Shown here: positions 10,683-21,055 of the stretch, piece after piece
Numbering within the stretch: position 1 is the first letter of the stretch
How the letters are laid out: each line of letters begins with the position of its first letter
Assembly: GCF_000013625.1 (NCBI RefSeq)
Contig: NC_009659.1
Coordinates: 3,658,001-3,722,000, forward strand
Length of the DNA stretch: 64,000 nt
Source of the DNA: Janthinobacterium sp. Marseille
Lineage (GTDB): Bacteria > Pseudomonadota > Gammaproteobacteria > Burkholderiales > Burkholderiaceae_D
Direction: 5' to 3'
Notes under the pieces: generated by a model
What the model saw: the letters and a program-made list of their open reading frames with translations, nothing else
What the model was told of the DNA's origin: nothing
Database searches by the model: none
Program-made: the position numbers and the translations under genes

Positions 10683-13600
10683 TTACACAGCGACCTTGGT
10701 TGATACTGACTGTTCAGCCTTGGCAGCATGCATTTCAGCCAATGCGCGTTTGTATTCCGATGGGAATACCTTGACGAACTTGCTGCGGGCGCTGCTCCAC
10801 TCATCCAGCAAGGCACGGGCACGGGTACTGCCGGTGTATTTGAAGTGACGCTCGATCAAACCTTTGAGGATAGCCTCATCGGTCTGCGCATCGGCGCCGC
10901 GTACATGGCTATGCCAGGAAGCGTGCTCTGCCTTGTCTTCCTGTTCCGCTGCGGATTCCACAGGGTGCAGGGCAACCATCGCCATATTGCACTTGCTGGC
11001 GAAATCGCCTTTCGGATCGTAGACATAAGCAATACCGCCCGACATACCTGCAGCAAAGTTACGACCGGTTTCACCCAGCACAACCACGGTACCGCCTGTC
11101 ATGTATTCACAGCCGTGATCACCGGTGCCTTCCACCACTGCAATCGCACCCGAGTTACGTACGGCGAAACGTTCGCCGGCCACGCCGTTGAAGAAGGCTT
11201 CACCAGCGACCGCACCGTACAACAAGGTGTTACCGCTGATGATGTTCTCTACTGCACGACCGCGGAATTCGGTGTTTGGACGCACGATGATGCGACCACC
11301 CGACAAGCCCTTACCGACGTAATCGTTACCTTCACCAACCAGGTCCAGCGTAATACCGTGTGCCAGGAAGGCGCCGGCCGATTGGCCTGCGGTACCTTGC
11401 AACTGGATGTGGATGGTGTCGTCAGGCAAGCCTTCGTGACCGTATTTCTTCGCAACCTGGCCGGACAACATCGCACCAACGGTACGGTTGACGTTCTTGA
11501 TCGTCGAAATGAAGGAAACCTTTTCGCCGTTTTCGATAGCCGCTTTCGCTTGTGCGATCAGCTTGTTATCCAATGCTTTTTCAAGCGCATGGTCCTGGCC
11601 TTCCACGTGATAGCGTGCAACGCCTTCCGCCACTGGCGGTTGATAGAACATGCGGCTGAAGTCCAGGCCCTTGGCTTTCCAGTGCGAGATCGCTTTCGAT
11701 TTGTCGAGCAGGTCAGCACGGCCGATCAGTTCGTCGAATGTACGGATACCCAGTTGCGCCATGATTTGACGTGCTTCTTCTGCGATGAAGAAGAAGTAGT
11801 TAACCACGTGCTCAGGCTTGCCGGAGAACTTCGCGCGCAAGACCGGATCTTGTGTCGCAACGCCGACCGGGCAGGTGTTCAGATGGCATTTACGCATCAT
11901 GATGCAACCTTCAACGACCAGCGGTGCAGTCGAGAAGCCCATTTCATCCGCACCCAGCAGGGCAGCGATGACAACGTCGCGACCGGTTTTCATCTGACCG
12001 TCAGCCTGTACGCGGATACGGGTACGCAAGCCGTTCAGGATCAGGGTTTGCTGTGTTTCAGCCAAGCCCAGTTCCCATGGCGAACCGGCGAATTTCACCG
12101 ACGACAATGGCGATGCACCAGTACCGCCGTCATGGCCGGCGATCACAACGTGATCGGCTTTCGCTTTGGCGACACCGGTTGCAACTGTACCGACACCAAC
12201 TTCCGCTACCAGCTTGACCGAGATCGATGCGCTTGGATTGACGTTTTTCAGATCGTGGATCAGTTGCGCCAAATCTTCGATCGAATAAATATCGTGATGC
12301 GGTGGCGGCGAGATCAGACCAACGCCAGGTACCGAGAAACGCAGGCGTGCGATGTACTCGGACACTTTATGCCCTGGCAATTGACCGCCTTCACCCGGCT
12401 TCGCACCTTGCGCCATCTTGATCTGGATTTGTTCAGCCGAAGTCAGGTATTCGGTGGTGACACCGAAACGACCCGAAGCAACTTGCTTGATTTTCGAGCG
12501 CAGCGAATCGCCAGGCATCAAAGGCATGTCGACTTCAACCACGTCCTTGCCAATCACCGATGCCAGCGTCGAACCATCCTTGATAGGAATACCGCGCAGC
12601 TCCGAGCGATAACGCTTGGTATCTTCACCGCCTTCACCGGTATTCGATTTACCGCCGATGCGGTTCATCGCAATCGCGAGGGTTGCGTGCGCTTCGGTCG
12701 AGATCGAACCCAGCGACATCGCGCCGGTGGCGAAACGCTTGACGATTTCTTTCGCCGGCTCAACTTCATCCAGCGGAATCGCGCTGGCAGGATCGAATTT
12801 GAATTCGAACAAACCACGCAGGGTCATATGACGCTTCGATTGATCATTGATGATCTGTGCGTATTCTTTATATGTGCTGAAGTTGTTGGCACGGGTCGAA
12901 TGCTGCAGTTTTGCAATCGCATCCGGTGTCCACATATGTTCTTCACCACGTACGCGATATGCGTATTCACCACCGGCGTCGAGCGAGTGTGCCAATACCG
13001 GATCAGCGCTGAATGCCGATTTGTGCAGGCGCAGCGCTTCTTCCGCCACTTCGAATACACCGATGCCTTCGACGTTCGACGAGGTACCTTTGAAGTACTT
13101 TTGGATCAACGATTTGTTGAGGCCGATCGCTTCAAAAATTTGCGCGCCGCAGTAGGACATATAGGTAGAGATACCCATTTTCGACATGACTTTCATCAAG
13201 CCCTTGCCGACTGCCTTCTGGAAGTTGGCGATCGCTTTTTCCGGCGACAAGTCACCTGGCAAGCCCTTCGACATTTCGCTGACGGTATCCATCGCGAGGT
13301 ATGGATGGATCGCTTCTGCACCGTAACCGGCGAGCAGCGCGAAGTGATGCGTCTCACGTGCCGAGCCGGTTTCCACCACCAGGCCGGTCGAGGTACGCAT
13401 ACCTTTGCTGACCAGGTGCAAGTGGATAGCCGAAGTCGCCAGCAGGGCCGGGATCGCGACGTGGTTTTCATCGATCTTGCGATCGGAGATGATCAGGATG
13501 TTGTGGCCGGATTGAACTGCATCCACTGCCTGCGCGCACAGCGAAGCCAGGCGTGCCTCAATACCTTCCTTGCCCCAAGCGGTCGGGTAGCAAATGTTCA

Positions 13601-15371
13601 ACTCATGCGATTTGAACTTGCCACCGGTGTGTGCACCGATGTTGCGCAACTTGGCGATATCCGCATAGTCGAGCACCGGCTGCGACACTTCAAGACGCAT
13701 AGGCGGGTTGATGTTGTTAGTGTCGAGCAGGTTAGGCTTAGGACCGATGAAGGACACCAGCGACATGACCATAGCTTCGCGAATCGGATCGATAGGCGGG
13801 TTGGTGACTTGCGCGAACAACTGACGGAAGTAGTTGTACAGCGTTTTGTCCTTGTTCGACATGACTGCCAGCGGCGAATCGTTACCCATGGAGCCAGTCG
13901 CTTCTTCAGCGGTGGTTGCCATAGGCGACATCAGGAATTTCAAATCTTCCTGTGTGTAACCAAATGCCTGTTGCAGGTCGAGCAAAGCTGTTTTTGACTT
14001 GGCTTCCGCTGCTTCCTTATTCAACTCATTAAGCTTGATACGTACCGACTCAATCCATTGTTTGTATGGTTTGGCGTTGGCGTAGGTATCTTTCAGTTCT
14101 TTGTCATCGATGATGCGACCGGCATCCAGGTCGATCAGGAACATCTTGCCTGGTTGCAGACGCCATTTTTGGATGATCTTGGATTCCGGAATCGGCAAGA
14201 CGCCGGATTCAGAAGCCATCACGACCAGGTCGTCGTCAGTCACGATGTAACGCGCAGGACGCAAGCCGTTACGATCCAGCGTGCCGCCGATATGACGGCC
14301 GTCAGTGAAAGCCATGGCGGCCGGGCCGTCCCATGGTTCCATCATCGCAGCGTGGTATTCGTAGAAGGCACGACGATTGTCATCCATCGTTGTGTGGTTT
14401 TCCCACGCCTCAGGGATCATCATCATCATCGCTTGTGCGATTGGATAACCAGCCATGACCAGCAGTTCGAGCGCATTGTCGAAGCATGCGGTATCCGACT
14501 GACCTTCATAGATCAGCGGGAACAGTTTTTTCAGGTCATCGCCCAGTACAGCCGACTTCATCACGCCTTCGCGTGCACGCATCCAGTTGAAGTTGCCTTT
14601 AACTGTGTTGATCTCGCCGTTGTGCGCCAGCAGGCGGTACGGGTGGGCCAGCGGCCATTCAGGGAAGGTGTTGGTCGAGAAGCGTTGGTGCACCAACGCC
14701 AGCGCGGATACGCAGCGTGGATCTTGCAGGTCTTTATAGTACTCACCGACCTGGTCTGCCAGCAGCAGGCCTTTATATACAACGGTACGTGCCGACATCG
14801 AAGGCACGAAGAATTCCTGGCCGTGCAACAGGTGCAGAGCCTGGATCGCGTGGCCGGAGGCTTTGCGGATCACATACAGTTTGCGTTCCAGCGCGTCGGT
14901 CACCATGATGTCCTGGCCGCGGCCGATGAAGATCTGGCGAATTACCGGTTCTTTGTCGCGCACGGTTGGCGACATCGGCATTTCCTTGTCGACCAATACA
15001 TCGCGCCAGCCCAGCACGACCTGGCCTTCAGCCAGAACCGAGCGTTCGAGTTCTTGTTCGCAAGCGATGCGGGAAGCGTTTTCCTTAGGCAGGAAGACCA
15101 TGCCGACGCCGTATTCCCCTGCTGGTGGCAGGGTTACGCCTTGCTTGGCCATTTCTTCGCGGTAGTACTGGTCCGGGATCTGAATCAGGATACCGGCACC
15201 GTCGCCCATCAGCTTGTCGGCACCGACAGCGCCGCGATGGTCGATATTTTTGAGGATGAGCAAACCTTGCTCAACAATAGAATGGCTCTTCTTGCCTTTG
15301 ATGTGGGCGACAAAACCTACGCCACAAGCATCATGTTCATTAGCCGGATCGTACAAACCTTGCGCATGCAT
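10683..15371 (-). CDS. gltB: Glutamate synthase [NADPH] large subunit GltB
   Basis: Large (alpha) subunit of GOGAT, 1562 residues. Order: class II glutamine amidotransferase (Cys16 becomes the N-terminal nucleophile after removal of a 15-residue propeptide, [14 protein letters not shown]), central domain, FMN-binding synthase domain ([15 protein letters not shown]), 3Fe-4S cysteines ([15 protein letters not shown]) and the GXGXG beta-helix domain near the C-terminus ([15 protein letters not shown]). ATG 15371 has an ideal GGAGAAGG site directly upstream; the longer GTG start at 15383 would include that site in the coding sequence. It forms an operon with gltD. Confidence 0.97.
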   Translation of the reverse strand: MHAQGLYDPANEHDACGVGFVAHIKGKKSHSIVEQGLLILKNIDHRGAVGADKLMGDGAGILIQIPDQYYREEMAKQGVTLPPAGEYGVGMVFLPKENASRIACEQELERSVLAEGQVVLGWRDVLVDKEMPMSPTVRDKEPVIRQIFIGRGQDIMVTDALERKLYVIRKASGHAIQALHLLHGQEFFVPSMSARTVVYKGLLLADQVGEYYKDLQDPRCVSALALVHQRFSTNTFPEWPLAHPYRLLAHNGEINTVKGNFNWMRAREGVMKSAVLGDDLKKLFPLIYEGQSDTACFDNALELLVMAGYPIAQAMMMMIPEAWENHTTMDDNRRAFYEYHAAMMEPWDGPAAMAFTDGRHIGGTLDRNGLRPARYIVTDDDLVVMASESGVLPIPESKIIQKWRLQPGKMFLIDLDAGRIIDDKELKDTYANAKPYKQWIESVRIKLNELNKEAAEAKSKTALLDLQQAFGYTQEDLKFLMSPMATTAEEATGSMGNDSPLAVMSNKDKTLYNYFRQLFAQVTNPPIDPIREAMVMSLVSFIGPKPNLLDTNNINPPMRLEVSQPVLDYADIAKLRNIGAHTGGKFKSHELNICYPTAWGKEGIEARLASLCAQAVDAVQSGHNILIISDRKIDENHVAIPALLATSAIHLHLVSKGMRTSTGLVVETGSARETHHFALLAGYGAEAIHPYLAMDTVSEMSKGLPGDLSPEKAIANFQKAVGKGLMKVMSKMGISTYMSYCGAQIFEAIGLNKSLIQKYFKGTSSNVEGIGVFEVAEEALRLHKSAFSADPVLAHSLDAGGEYAYRVRGEEHMWTPDAIAKLQHSTRANNFSTYKEYAQIINDQSKRHMTLRGLFEFKFDPASAIPLDEVEPAKEIVKRFATGAMSLGSISTEAHATLAIAMNRIGGKSNTGEGGEDTKRYRSELRGIPIKDGSTLASVIGKDVVEVDMPLMPGDSLRSKIKQVASGRFGVTTEYLTSAEQIQIKMAQGAKPGEGGQLPGHKVSEYIARLRFSVPGVGLISPPPHHDIYSIEDLAQLIHDLKNVNPSASISVKLVAEVGVGTVATGVAKAKADHVVIAGHDGGTGASPLSSVKFAGSPWELGLAETQQTLILNGLRTRIRVQADGQMKTGRDVVIAALLGADEMGFSTAPLVVEGCIMMRKCHLNTCPVGVATQDPVLRAKFSGKPEHVVNYFFFIAEEARQIMAQLGIRTFDELIGRADLLDKSKAISHWKAKGLDFSRMFYQPPVAEGVARYHVEGQDHALEKALDNKLIAQAKAAIENGEKVSFISTIKNVNRTVGAMLSGQVAKKYGHEGLPDDTIHIQLQGTAGQSAGAFLAHGITLDLVGEGNDYVGKGLSGGRIIVRPNTEFRGRAVENIISGNTLLYGAVAGEAFFNGVAGERFAVRNSGAIAVVEGTGDHGCEYMTGGTVVVLGETGRNFAAGMSGGIAYVYDPKGDFASKCNMAMVALHPVESAAEQEDKAEHASWHSHVRGADAQTDEAILKGLIERHFKYTGSTRARALLDEWSSARSKFVKVFPSEYKRALAEMHAAKAEQSVSTKVAV

Positions 15372-15402
15372 AGCCTTCTCCACTACTTTTCAATGAGCCT
15401 GA

Positions 15403-15431
15403 AGGATAGTGCAGAGCATTCTCAATTTCAA
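15403..15431 (-). promoter_or_regulatory. Probable sigma-70 promoter of gltBD
   Basis: On the minus strand TTGAAA (15431-15426) is followed after exactly 17 bp by TATCCT (15408-15403). This predicts a transcript start near 15396 and a short leader of about 25 nt before the gltB ATG. It rests on hexamer match and spacing only. Confidence 0.5.
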
Positions 15432-15543
15432 CCTCAATAAATAGGGTCAGTGTCAATTAAATTTCCCCTACTGAGACGTCAAATTTTAAATGGGGACAGA
15501 GTGATAAACTTTTGCACCAAAATGGTTCAAAATGCGTATCAAA

Positions 15544-16257
15544 TCAAGTCTTTTCAGTGCGCGGGCCCGCCGGCTGACGAGGTGGCCTACCGCGCTTGAC
15601 TTGCCGGATCCGACGCTGAGTTTGTTTCTCTAGTGACAACTTATACTGCTCACTACCCAAAGCCCAGCCCTTCAACGTAGCATCGCTGACCGCCGCTATT
15701 TCCGCCGCGCTCAAGCCCTGCTCTATGGATGCCTTGTATGCCGCCTCACGTTCAAATGGCGTGTTGCCTAAAGCCCAATACAGCGGATGATCGGTAATGA
15801 TGGGGTCGGATTTAAGGCCGATATGGTGCTGGTAGCTGGACCAGGGATAGTCGCCGGCCGCCGCCGCCAGCCCGCCACGCACCGGATTGGTTTCTATATA
15901 ACGGCAACAAGTCATCAGGTAGCGCTCGGCATCCACGACGGTTGCCTTGTAGCGTCCTTGCCACAGTGTGCCGCTGCGCTCGTATTTGCGATTGAAGTAA
16001 GGCACGTAATAGCGCCCCAGCCATTGCATCATGCGCGACAAACCGTCCTGGTCGACCGGCGTTGCCAGCAAATGCAGGTGGTCAGGCATGAGGACGTAGG
16101 CGTGAATCGCGACCTTGAACTGCTTGGCAGCCTCGCGCAGGCGCGCCAGGAATTCAAGGTAATCAGCGGTTTCGCGGAATACCAGCTGGCGGTCATTGCC
16201 GCGCTGGATAATGTGATGCGGCTGGTTGGGGACAACCAGCCGTGGGAGTCGGGCCAT
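15544..16257 (-). CDS. REP-associated tyrosine transposase (Y1 family, IS200-like)
   Basis: A 237-residue single-strand transposase of the TnpA-REP (RAYT) group. The N-terminus MARLPRLVVPNQPHHIIQRGN is typical. The HUH metal-binding motif is seen in MPDHLHLLATP, and the catalytic tyrosine is probably that of CCRYIETNPVRGGL. A basic C-terminal tail (RRIRQVKRGRPPR) follows. In this family the protein acts on short palindromic repeats rather than moving a classical IS, and it is usually a single-copy chromosomal gene. It appears intact and sits between gltB and the HDOD gene without disrupting either. Confidence 0.92.
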   Translation of the reverse strand: MARLPRLVVPNQPHHIIQRGNDRQLVFRETADYLEFLARLREAAKQFKVAIHAYVLMPDHLHLLATPVDQDGLSRMMQWLGRYYVPYFNRKYERSGTLWQGRYKATVVDAERYLMTCCRYIETNPVRGGLAAAAGDYPWSSYQHHIGLKSDPIITDHPLYWALGNTPFEREAAYKASIEQGLSAAEIAAVSDATLKGWALGSEQYKLSLEKQTQRRIRQVKRGRPPRQPAGPRTEKT

Positions 16258-16269
16258 GGCTTTGCACCT

Positions 16270-16299
16270 GAGTTGATTTAACGCATCTTAAATCAACTC
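16270..16299. repeat. Perfect 12-bp inverted repeat next to the RAYT start
   Basis: GAGTTGATTTAA (16270-16281) and TTAAATCAACTC (16288-16299) are perfect inverted copies separated by CGCATC, 12 bp upstream of the transposase ATG. The right arm runs into the GGGGTCAGAG motif. A single-strand hairpin of this kind is what RAYT enzymes recognise. It could equally form in the 5' leader of the transposase mRNA. Confidence 0.75.
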
Positions 16300-16347
16300 T
16301 GACCCCAATTACTGCATTTTTACCAAATAAGACTTGCCGGACCGGCA

Positions 16348-17865
16348 TTAGCGCATCGTGCGCGTCCAGGCCGGCTCGTCGTTCTTATTGCGATAGCTGA
16401 TTGCCTTCACGACCAGTGCACGCAATTCGTCCAGCAACACTACTTCTTGCTGTGAAATCTTGGACGGCGGCAAGGAAGCATCCCAATCGCCATACATGAA
16501 ACCGACCGGATGGAAGTTCAACATCAACGGCAAGATAACGAAGCTGCGCGCCGTCGACAATTCATCGCGCCACCAGCGCGGCAATTTACTGAGGAAGCCC
16601 GGTGCCTGCGCATCTTCGACAAAAATCATCTTGTCATTCGCCAGCGCTGCATGGAATACATCCGGCTGATAAGCATCCTTGAAGGCCAGGCGCGCCAGCA
16701 TCTCTTCCGTGCATTCACCAAAACACATGCGCGCAACATACTTGCCTTCATCATGATTGCGCAGGAAGGCGACCGCACGACTCAAACCCAGGCCCTGATA
16801 AACAGTTTCCAGTGCGACCGTCATGACCTGCCCGGTGCTGGCAGTTGCCACTTCGTCGTGCATATCGCCGACGCCGCGCTTGAGGATATTGATGGAATCT
16901 GCCGGCTTTCCGAGTGGCAAAGACATTTGCGCTTCCGGCTCATCGGCCTGCTTGCCTTGTTGCGCCAGGGTTTCATCTTCCGACGCCTTTTGTGCAGCGT
17001 CTACAGCGGACAATACGACTGCCGAATCCAGGCCCAGCATTTCTGCATAATTTTCTGCGATCTCTGCCAGGTCGCCTTCGGCAGAAGCAGTGTCGTCTTC
17101 ACACAAAACACCGGCGCAGCGTGTCGACATGGTCGAAACTGCAGCCAGCCACTCCGAATGTTCCAGCGGTTCGTGGCTGGCATCCGCGTCTATACGTGGT
17201 GGCATTTCCTTGAGGCTGGCGACCAGGCCGCTAGGCAAACCCCAGCGCTTGCCGATCAGGCGGCCGATTTCATCCAGCTCCAGGCCGAGTACATCGTGTG
17301 CTGCTTCGTTTTCCGAAATATTGTTACTGGTGGCACGTTCCTGCACCTCGGCCCATTGCTCGGGCAGATAAAAGGACACCATCAGGCGACCCAGCGAATG
17401 CAGGATGGAACAGACAACCACTTCTTCGGTATCGCGGCGGGTAGTCGACGATGCAACCTGGCGCGCGATCTGGCCGGCCATCACGGCACGCTCCATTTCA
17501 CTACGCGTATCCGAGCTGCCAAGCGAAGCAGCTGATAAACCATCGATGAGCTTCAAACCCAGGGCCAGATGGCCGATGGTTTCGGTGCCAAGCACGATGA
17601 CCGCTTTCGATACGGTATTGATGCTTTGCCCGAACGCCGAATACATCGCGCTATTGGCCAGGCGCAGTACACGCTGCGTCAGCGTCGGATCGGACAATAC
17701 CGTCCGGGTCATATTGAATTCTCTATCGTCTTCGCCTTGCATGGCGCCGACGATGGCGGTAACCACTTTTGAAAATCCGGGCAAATCACCGCGCTGGCGT
17801 ACGCGTGTCCACAGTAAATCCAGTGTTTTTTCAGGATTGATCGCTGGGCTAATTTGGTTCGTCAT
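16348..17865 (-). CDS. HDOD-domain signalling protein
   Basis: A cytoplasmic protein of 505 residues from MTNQISPAINPEKTL. The region from about residue 25 to 220 is an HDOD domain (VLSDPTLTQRVLRLANSAMYS and IVVLGTETIGHLALGLKL-type segments, HSLGRLMVSFYLPEQWAE), found in output or scaffold proteins of c-di-GMP and motility pathways. The C-terminal ~150 residues (ETVYQGLGLSRAVAFLRNHD onward) look like a GAF-type sensor domain. The start at 17865 lies 26 bp after the GGDEF-EAL gene; a longer frame would overlap that gene and adds no family sequence. The ligand is unknown. Confidence 0.8.
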   Translation of the reverse strand: MTNQISPAINPEKTLDLLWTRVRQRGDLPGFSKVVTAIVGAMQGEDDREFNMTRTVLSDPTLTQRVLRLANSAMYSAFGQSINTVSKAVIVLGTETIGHLALGLKLIDGLSAASLGSSDTRSEMERAVMAGQIARQVASSTTRRDTEEVVVCSILHSLGRLMVSFYLPEQWAEVQERATSNNISENEAAHDVLGLELDEIGRLIGKRWGLPSGLVASLKEMPPRIDADASHEPLEHSEWLAAVSTMSTRCAGVLCEDDTASAEGDLAEIAENYAEMLGLDSAVVLSAVDAAQKASEDETLAQQGKQADEPEAQMSLPLGKPADSINILKRGVGDMHDEVATASTGQVMTVALETVYQGLGLSRAVAFLRNHDEGKYVARMCFGECTEEMLARLAFKDAYQPDVFHAALANDKMIFVEDAQAPGFLSKLPRWWRDELSTARSFVILPLMLNFHPVGFMYGDWDASLPPSKISQQEVVLLDELRALVVKAISYRNKNDEPAWTRTMR

Positions 17866-17891
17866 GAATCGAGGTCTTTTGACTTGGCGGG

Positions 17892-19583
17892 TTAATTTTG
17901 CAGAGCCAAGGCATCTGCTTTCAGTATATCGATCAGTGCATCCGGCAATAATGGGAAGCCGGTATGAAAGCCCTGGATCAGTGAACAACCCTGTGCAGAT
18001 AAGAATTCCATTTGTCGCTCGTTCTCCACACCTTCCGCCACCGTCAGCAAACTGAGGTGATTGGCAAGGCTGAGAACCACGTTACAGATCGCCGCATCCT
18101 TGATGGAATCCGGCAAATCCTTGATGAAAGTACGATCAATTTTGAGCGCGGCAATCGGGAAGCGCTTGAGGTAAACCAGCGACGAATAACCGGTGCCGAA
18201 ATCATCAATCGCGATGCGCACACCACGTGAAGTAATTTTGGCCAGCAATGCTTCCGCATGCTCGGGATCCGACATCAGGATGCCTTCAGTAATTTCCAAC
18301 AGTAACTGGTCACCGTCCAGGCCCGACAATTTCAGTGCGTCATCCATCATGCTGAGGAATTGATCGCTGCGGAACTGGCGCGGGCTGACATTCACCGACA
18401 CATACAACTGACGACCGGCTGCTTCTTCAAAACGCTTCAATTGCACACAGGCTGATTTCAAGGCCCATGCGCCGAGCAAATTGATGAGGCCGTTATTCTC
18501 GGCCATCGGGATAAATTGATTGGGCGGCACCAGGCCGATATCCGGCCGCATCCAGCGCATCAGCGCTTCAAAGCCCATGATCTGGCGCGTATGTGCATCG
18601 ACGATGGGCTGGTAGTGCAACAGGAATTCGCCATTGCGCACCGCCTCGAACATCGCGGCTTCCATCGTTACATCATGTTCGACCTGATTGAAGCTCAGGT
18701 GGTTATAGATAATGCAGCGTGCCTTGCCGGTTTCCTTCGCGCGATACATCGCACTATCGGCATGCGCCAGCAGTTTGACGTCAGTCTCGCCATGCGCCGG
18801 ATAAATCGCGACGCCGATCGAGGTGCTCACATACAGCGCATTGCCGTCGATTTCAAACGGCAACTGGATGGCGGCAATCATCCTGCGCGCCACATTATGT
18901 ATTTCCACTTCATCGACTGCGCCGTGCAGCACTGCGACAAACTCATCGCCACCGACACGCGCCAGGGTATCGACATCGCGCAAGGTTTCGCGCAAACGCG
19001 CGGCTGCCACACGCAACAAGGCATCGCCAACCGGATGGCCGAGCGCGTCGTTTACTTTCTTGAAGCCGTCGAGATCCAGCGCCACCACCGCAAAGCCGCG
19101 GTCGGTACGACGCGATTGCGCAATCGCCATGCGCAGGCGATCCGCCAGCAAGGAACGATTCGGCAAACCTGTTAATTCATCATGTGTCGCCATATGACGC
19201 AGGCGCTCTTCCGTCGCCTGCTGTCCCGATATATCGTGGCCGACTACCAGCACCGCTGCTTCGTCAGCATCGTCATACGCGATCATTTGCAGTTCATACC
19301 AGCGCAATACTGCGCGCGTGGCCATTTGTACGCTTACACGTGTCACTTCACGGGAGGCAACGGCCTGTCTTAAAGCGGCCTCGATCGCATGCCGATCCGA
19401 CAAGCGCACCAGTTCGAACAACTTCATCCCGGCTAATGAGGAGCCGTGACCGATCAAGGCATCGGTACGCTTGCTGACGTGGAGAATCTCTCCGCGCGTA
19501 TTGAGTCGCAGCACAAGCTCCCCGGCAATTTCCATCAAGCTGGAAAGCTGGTTTTCGGATGAATCGTTACGCTTTAGGGACAT
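17892..19583 (-). CDS. PAS-GGDEF-EAL c-di-GMP signalling protein
   Basis: A 563-residue protein with no membrane segment. The order is PAS sensor (about 12-125), GGDEF diguanylate cyclase (about 130-295) and EAL phosphodiesterase (about 310-555). The active-site GGDEF (211-215) is intact, as is an RxxD product-inhibition site (RDVD, 202-205). The EAL motif (FEALMRW, 339-341), DDFGTGYSSLVYL and KIDRTFIKDL are also intact, so both activities are possible. It is upstream of the HDOD gene with a 26-bp gap and probably forms a two-gene signalling operon. Confidence 0.93.
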   Translation of the reverse strand: MSLKRNDSSENQLSSLMEIAGELVLRLNTRGEILHVSKRTDALIGHGSSLAGMKLFELVRLSDRHAIEAALRQAVASREVTRVSVQMATRAVLRWYELQMIAYDDADEAAVLVVGHDISGQQATEERLRHMATHDELTGLPNRSLLADRLRMAIAQSRRTDRGFAVVALDLDGFKKVNDALGHPVGDALLRVAAARLRETLRDVDTLARVGGDEFVAVLHGAVDEVEIHNVARRMIAAIQLPFEIDGNALYVSTSIGVAIYPAHGETDVKLLAHADSAMYRAKETGKARCIIYNHLSFNQVEHDVTMEAAMFEAVRNGEFLLHYQPIVDAHTRQIMGFEALMRWMRPDIGLVPPNQFIPMAENNGLINLLGAWALKSACVQLKRFEEAAGRQLYVSVNVSPRQFRSDQFLSMMDDALKLSGLDGDQLLLEITEGILMSDPEHAEALLAKITSRGVRIAIDDFGTGYSSLVYLKRFPIAALKIDRTFIKDLPDSIKDAAICNVVLSLANHLSLLTVAEGVENERQMEFLSAQGCSLIQGFHTGFPLLPDALIDILKADALALQN

Positions 19584-20029
19584 GCTTATACGGCTAGAGT
19601 ATTAATGGGTCGAGGTTAGATCGCTTTAGCAATCAACCTCAGTTATTTTTGTGACAATTTATTGCTGTTCCATACATATCAAATGATAAATTTTCCGTAT
19701 GGAAATGTAAAAACATCAAAACGTAACTCTCAAATCTTAATGCAGCGAAAACGAAAAGAATAGAAAAGATTGCAGCAAAAAAACAAAAATGTGCATTTAG
19801 TGATTTTTCGTAAACACCAAGCGTTTCGGGGCCCGGCAGATGGGCAGGCAAAAATTCAGGTTCACGTAAGAAACGAGATTTTTTGGCACTTTTCGATTGC
19901 TTTACCCACAGATAAATCGGACAGCAAAAACGCCACTGCCATGCCTGTCATTACCTTATCGACAACACTTCTGCCCCGTTCCAAACTTAAAACATCGTGC
20001 ATGCACATATTTACAAGGCAAAAGCGCTT
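19584..20029. other. AT-rich intergenic region without a gene
   Basis: About 450 bp between the GGDEF-EAL gene and the LysR gene, clearly richer in A and T than its surroundings. A 70-codon minus-strand frame (19639-19851) and two overlapping plus-strand frames have no recognisable features or ribosome-binding sites. The region presumably carries the promoter of the GGDEF-EAL operon and the 3' end of the LysR transcript. I see no convincing hexamers or hairpin terminator. Confidence 0.6.
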
Positions 20030-20935
20030 TCAATCTTCATTCAAAGCCTGAAAACGCTCGGCCAGGTAATCAATCAGGGCCCGCACGGAAGGCAGCACGC
20101 CACGACGCGACGGGAACACAACGTGCACAATTTCGCGCCGAGGTGCCCAATCCGGCAGCAAACTGAGCAGCGTGCCAGCGGCTAGTTGCTCCCGGAGCAT
20201 CATGCGCGGCAACTGCACGATGCCAACACCTGCTAACGCAGCATCCCGCAAAGCCATCATGTCGCCGGTCACAAAACGCGGATGGTGATGCAAAGAGACA
20301 TGTGCACCATCCGGTCCAAACAAATTCCAGACATGCGTTTGCTGCGGCGTGCCGAGCGCCAGGCTTGGCCATTCAGCGATATCGGCCGGTGTTTGGGGCA
20401 AGGCATGCTTATTAAATAACGCGGGACTGGCCACCAAACATTGCCCGCGATCGGACAACACACGCATGACCAGGTCGCTATCCTGAATTGGCGGCGGCCG
20501 GACCCGGATCGCGATATCCATTGCTTCAGCCACCACATCGACGCGTCGATTGGTCGCTTCCAGATGTACTGTCACATGCGGGTGCAAAGCCATGAAATCC
20601 GCCAGCATGCTGCTGACATGCGCATGCAGCAAGGTAATCGGACAAGACAGGCGCACCACGCCGCGTGGTTCCGCCCGCGTCACATCGATCACATCCTGCG
20701 CGGCTTCGGCTTCCACCAGCATCGCCTTGCAATGCTCGTAATAGGTTTGCCCGATCTCAGTCACAGAGAATTGCCTGGTCGTGCGCTGGATCAGGCGCAC
20801 GCCCAGCCGCTCCTCCAATAAAGCAATGCGGCGGCTCAGCTTGGATTTGGGAATTCCAAGAGCACGCCCGGCAGGTGCAAAACCACCGTGGTCCACCACC
20901 TGGACAAAGAAGTAAAGATCATTCAAATCCTGCAT
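20030..20935 (-). CDS. LysR-family transcriptional regulator (divergent to pirin)
   Basis: 301 residues from MQDLNDLYFFVQVVDHGGF. The N-terminal winged helix-turn-helix (about 1-60) includes LGIPKSKLSRRIALLEERLGV, followed by a periplasmic-binding-type effector domain (VRLSCPITLLHAHV onward). The start at 20935 follows GGAG with a 5-nt spacer. It diverges from the pirin gene across 120 bp. The LysR-pirin pairing is common in proteobacteria and suggests that it controls the pirin, but no inducer can be inferred. Confidence 0.9.
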   Translation of the reverse strand: MQDLNDLYFFVQVVDHGGFAPAGRALGIPKSKLSRRIALLEERLGVRLIQRTTRQFSVTEIGQTYYEHCKAMLVEAEAAQDVIDVTRAEPRGVVRLSCPITLLHAHVSSMLADFMALHPHVTVHLEATNRRVDVVAEAMDIAIRVRPPPIQDSDLVMRVLSDRGQCLVASPALFNKHALPQTPADIAEWPSLALGTPQQTHVWNLFGPDGAHVSLHHHPRFVTGDMMALRDAALAGVGIVQLPRMMLREQLAAGTLLSLLPDWAPRREIVHVVFPSRRGVLPSVRALIDYLAERFQALNED

Positions 20936-21055
20936 TAAGGCTCCACTGTTCACAAAATAGGACACTGATGGCCGATTTTACTGCCTACTCAAGCCATCGT
21001 CCCTGCACTATCCTTAATCCTGTCAAATAATCTCGCATCCCGAAAGGAAGCAATC

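Larger units (their letters stand above)
15444..16306. mobile_element. RAYT unit with flanking GGGGTCAGAG-type motifs
   Basis: The transposase gene is bounded by short related motifs in opposite orientation. On the left (plus strand) are GGGTCAGTGTCAATTAAATT at 15444-15463 and GGGGACAGAG at 15492-15501. On the right (minus strand) is GGGGTCAGAGTTGATTTAA at 16306-16288. Such motifs are the expected substrates of a REP-associated tyrosine transposase. The exact ends are not certain, and no target duplication is expected for this chemistry. Confidence 0.6.

Noticed and set aside
10728..13997. A 1089-codon open frame on the plus strand opposite gltB (also 14058-15440)
   Set aside because: It lies fully antisense to gltB, shows no family features or ribosome-binding site, and has the odd composition (rich in His, Arg, Gln and Phe) of a shadow frame of a well-coded gene.
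19639..19851. A 70-codon minus-strand frame in the AT-rich intergenic region
   Set aside because: No ribosome-binding site, no family features and unusual composition for this genome; probably chance.
19884..19900. TGGCAC followed by TTGC in the AT-rich gap, like a sigma-54 promoter
   Set aside because: The GG to GC distance is 12 bp instead of the strict 10 bp, and no plus-strand gene follows; the next gene is on the other strand.
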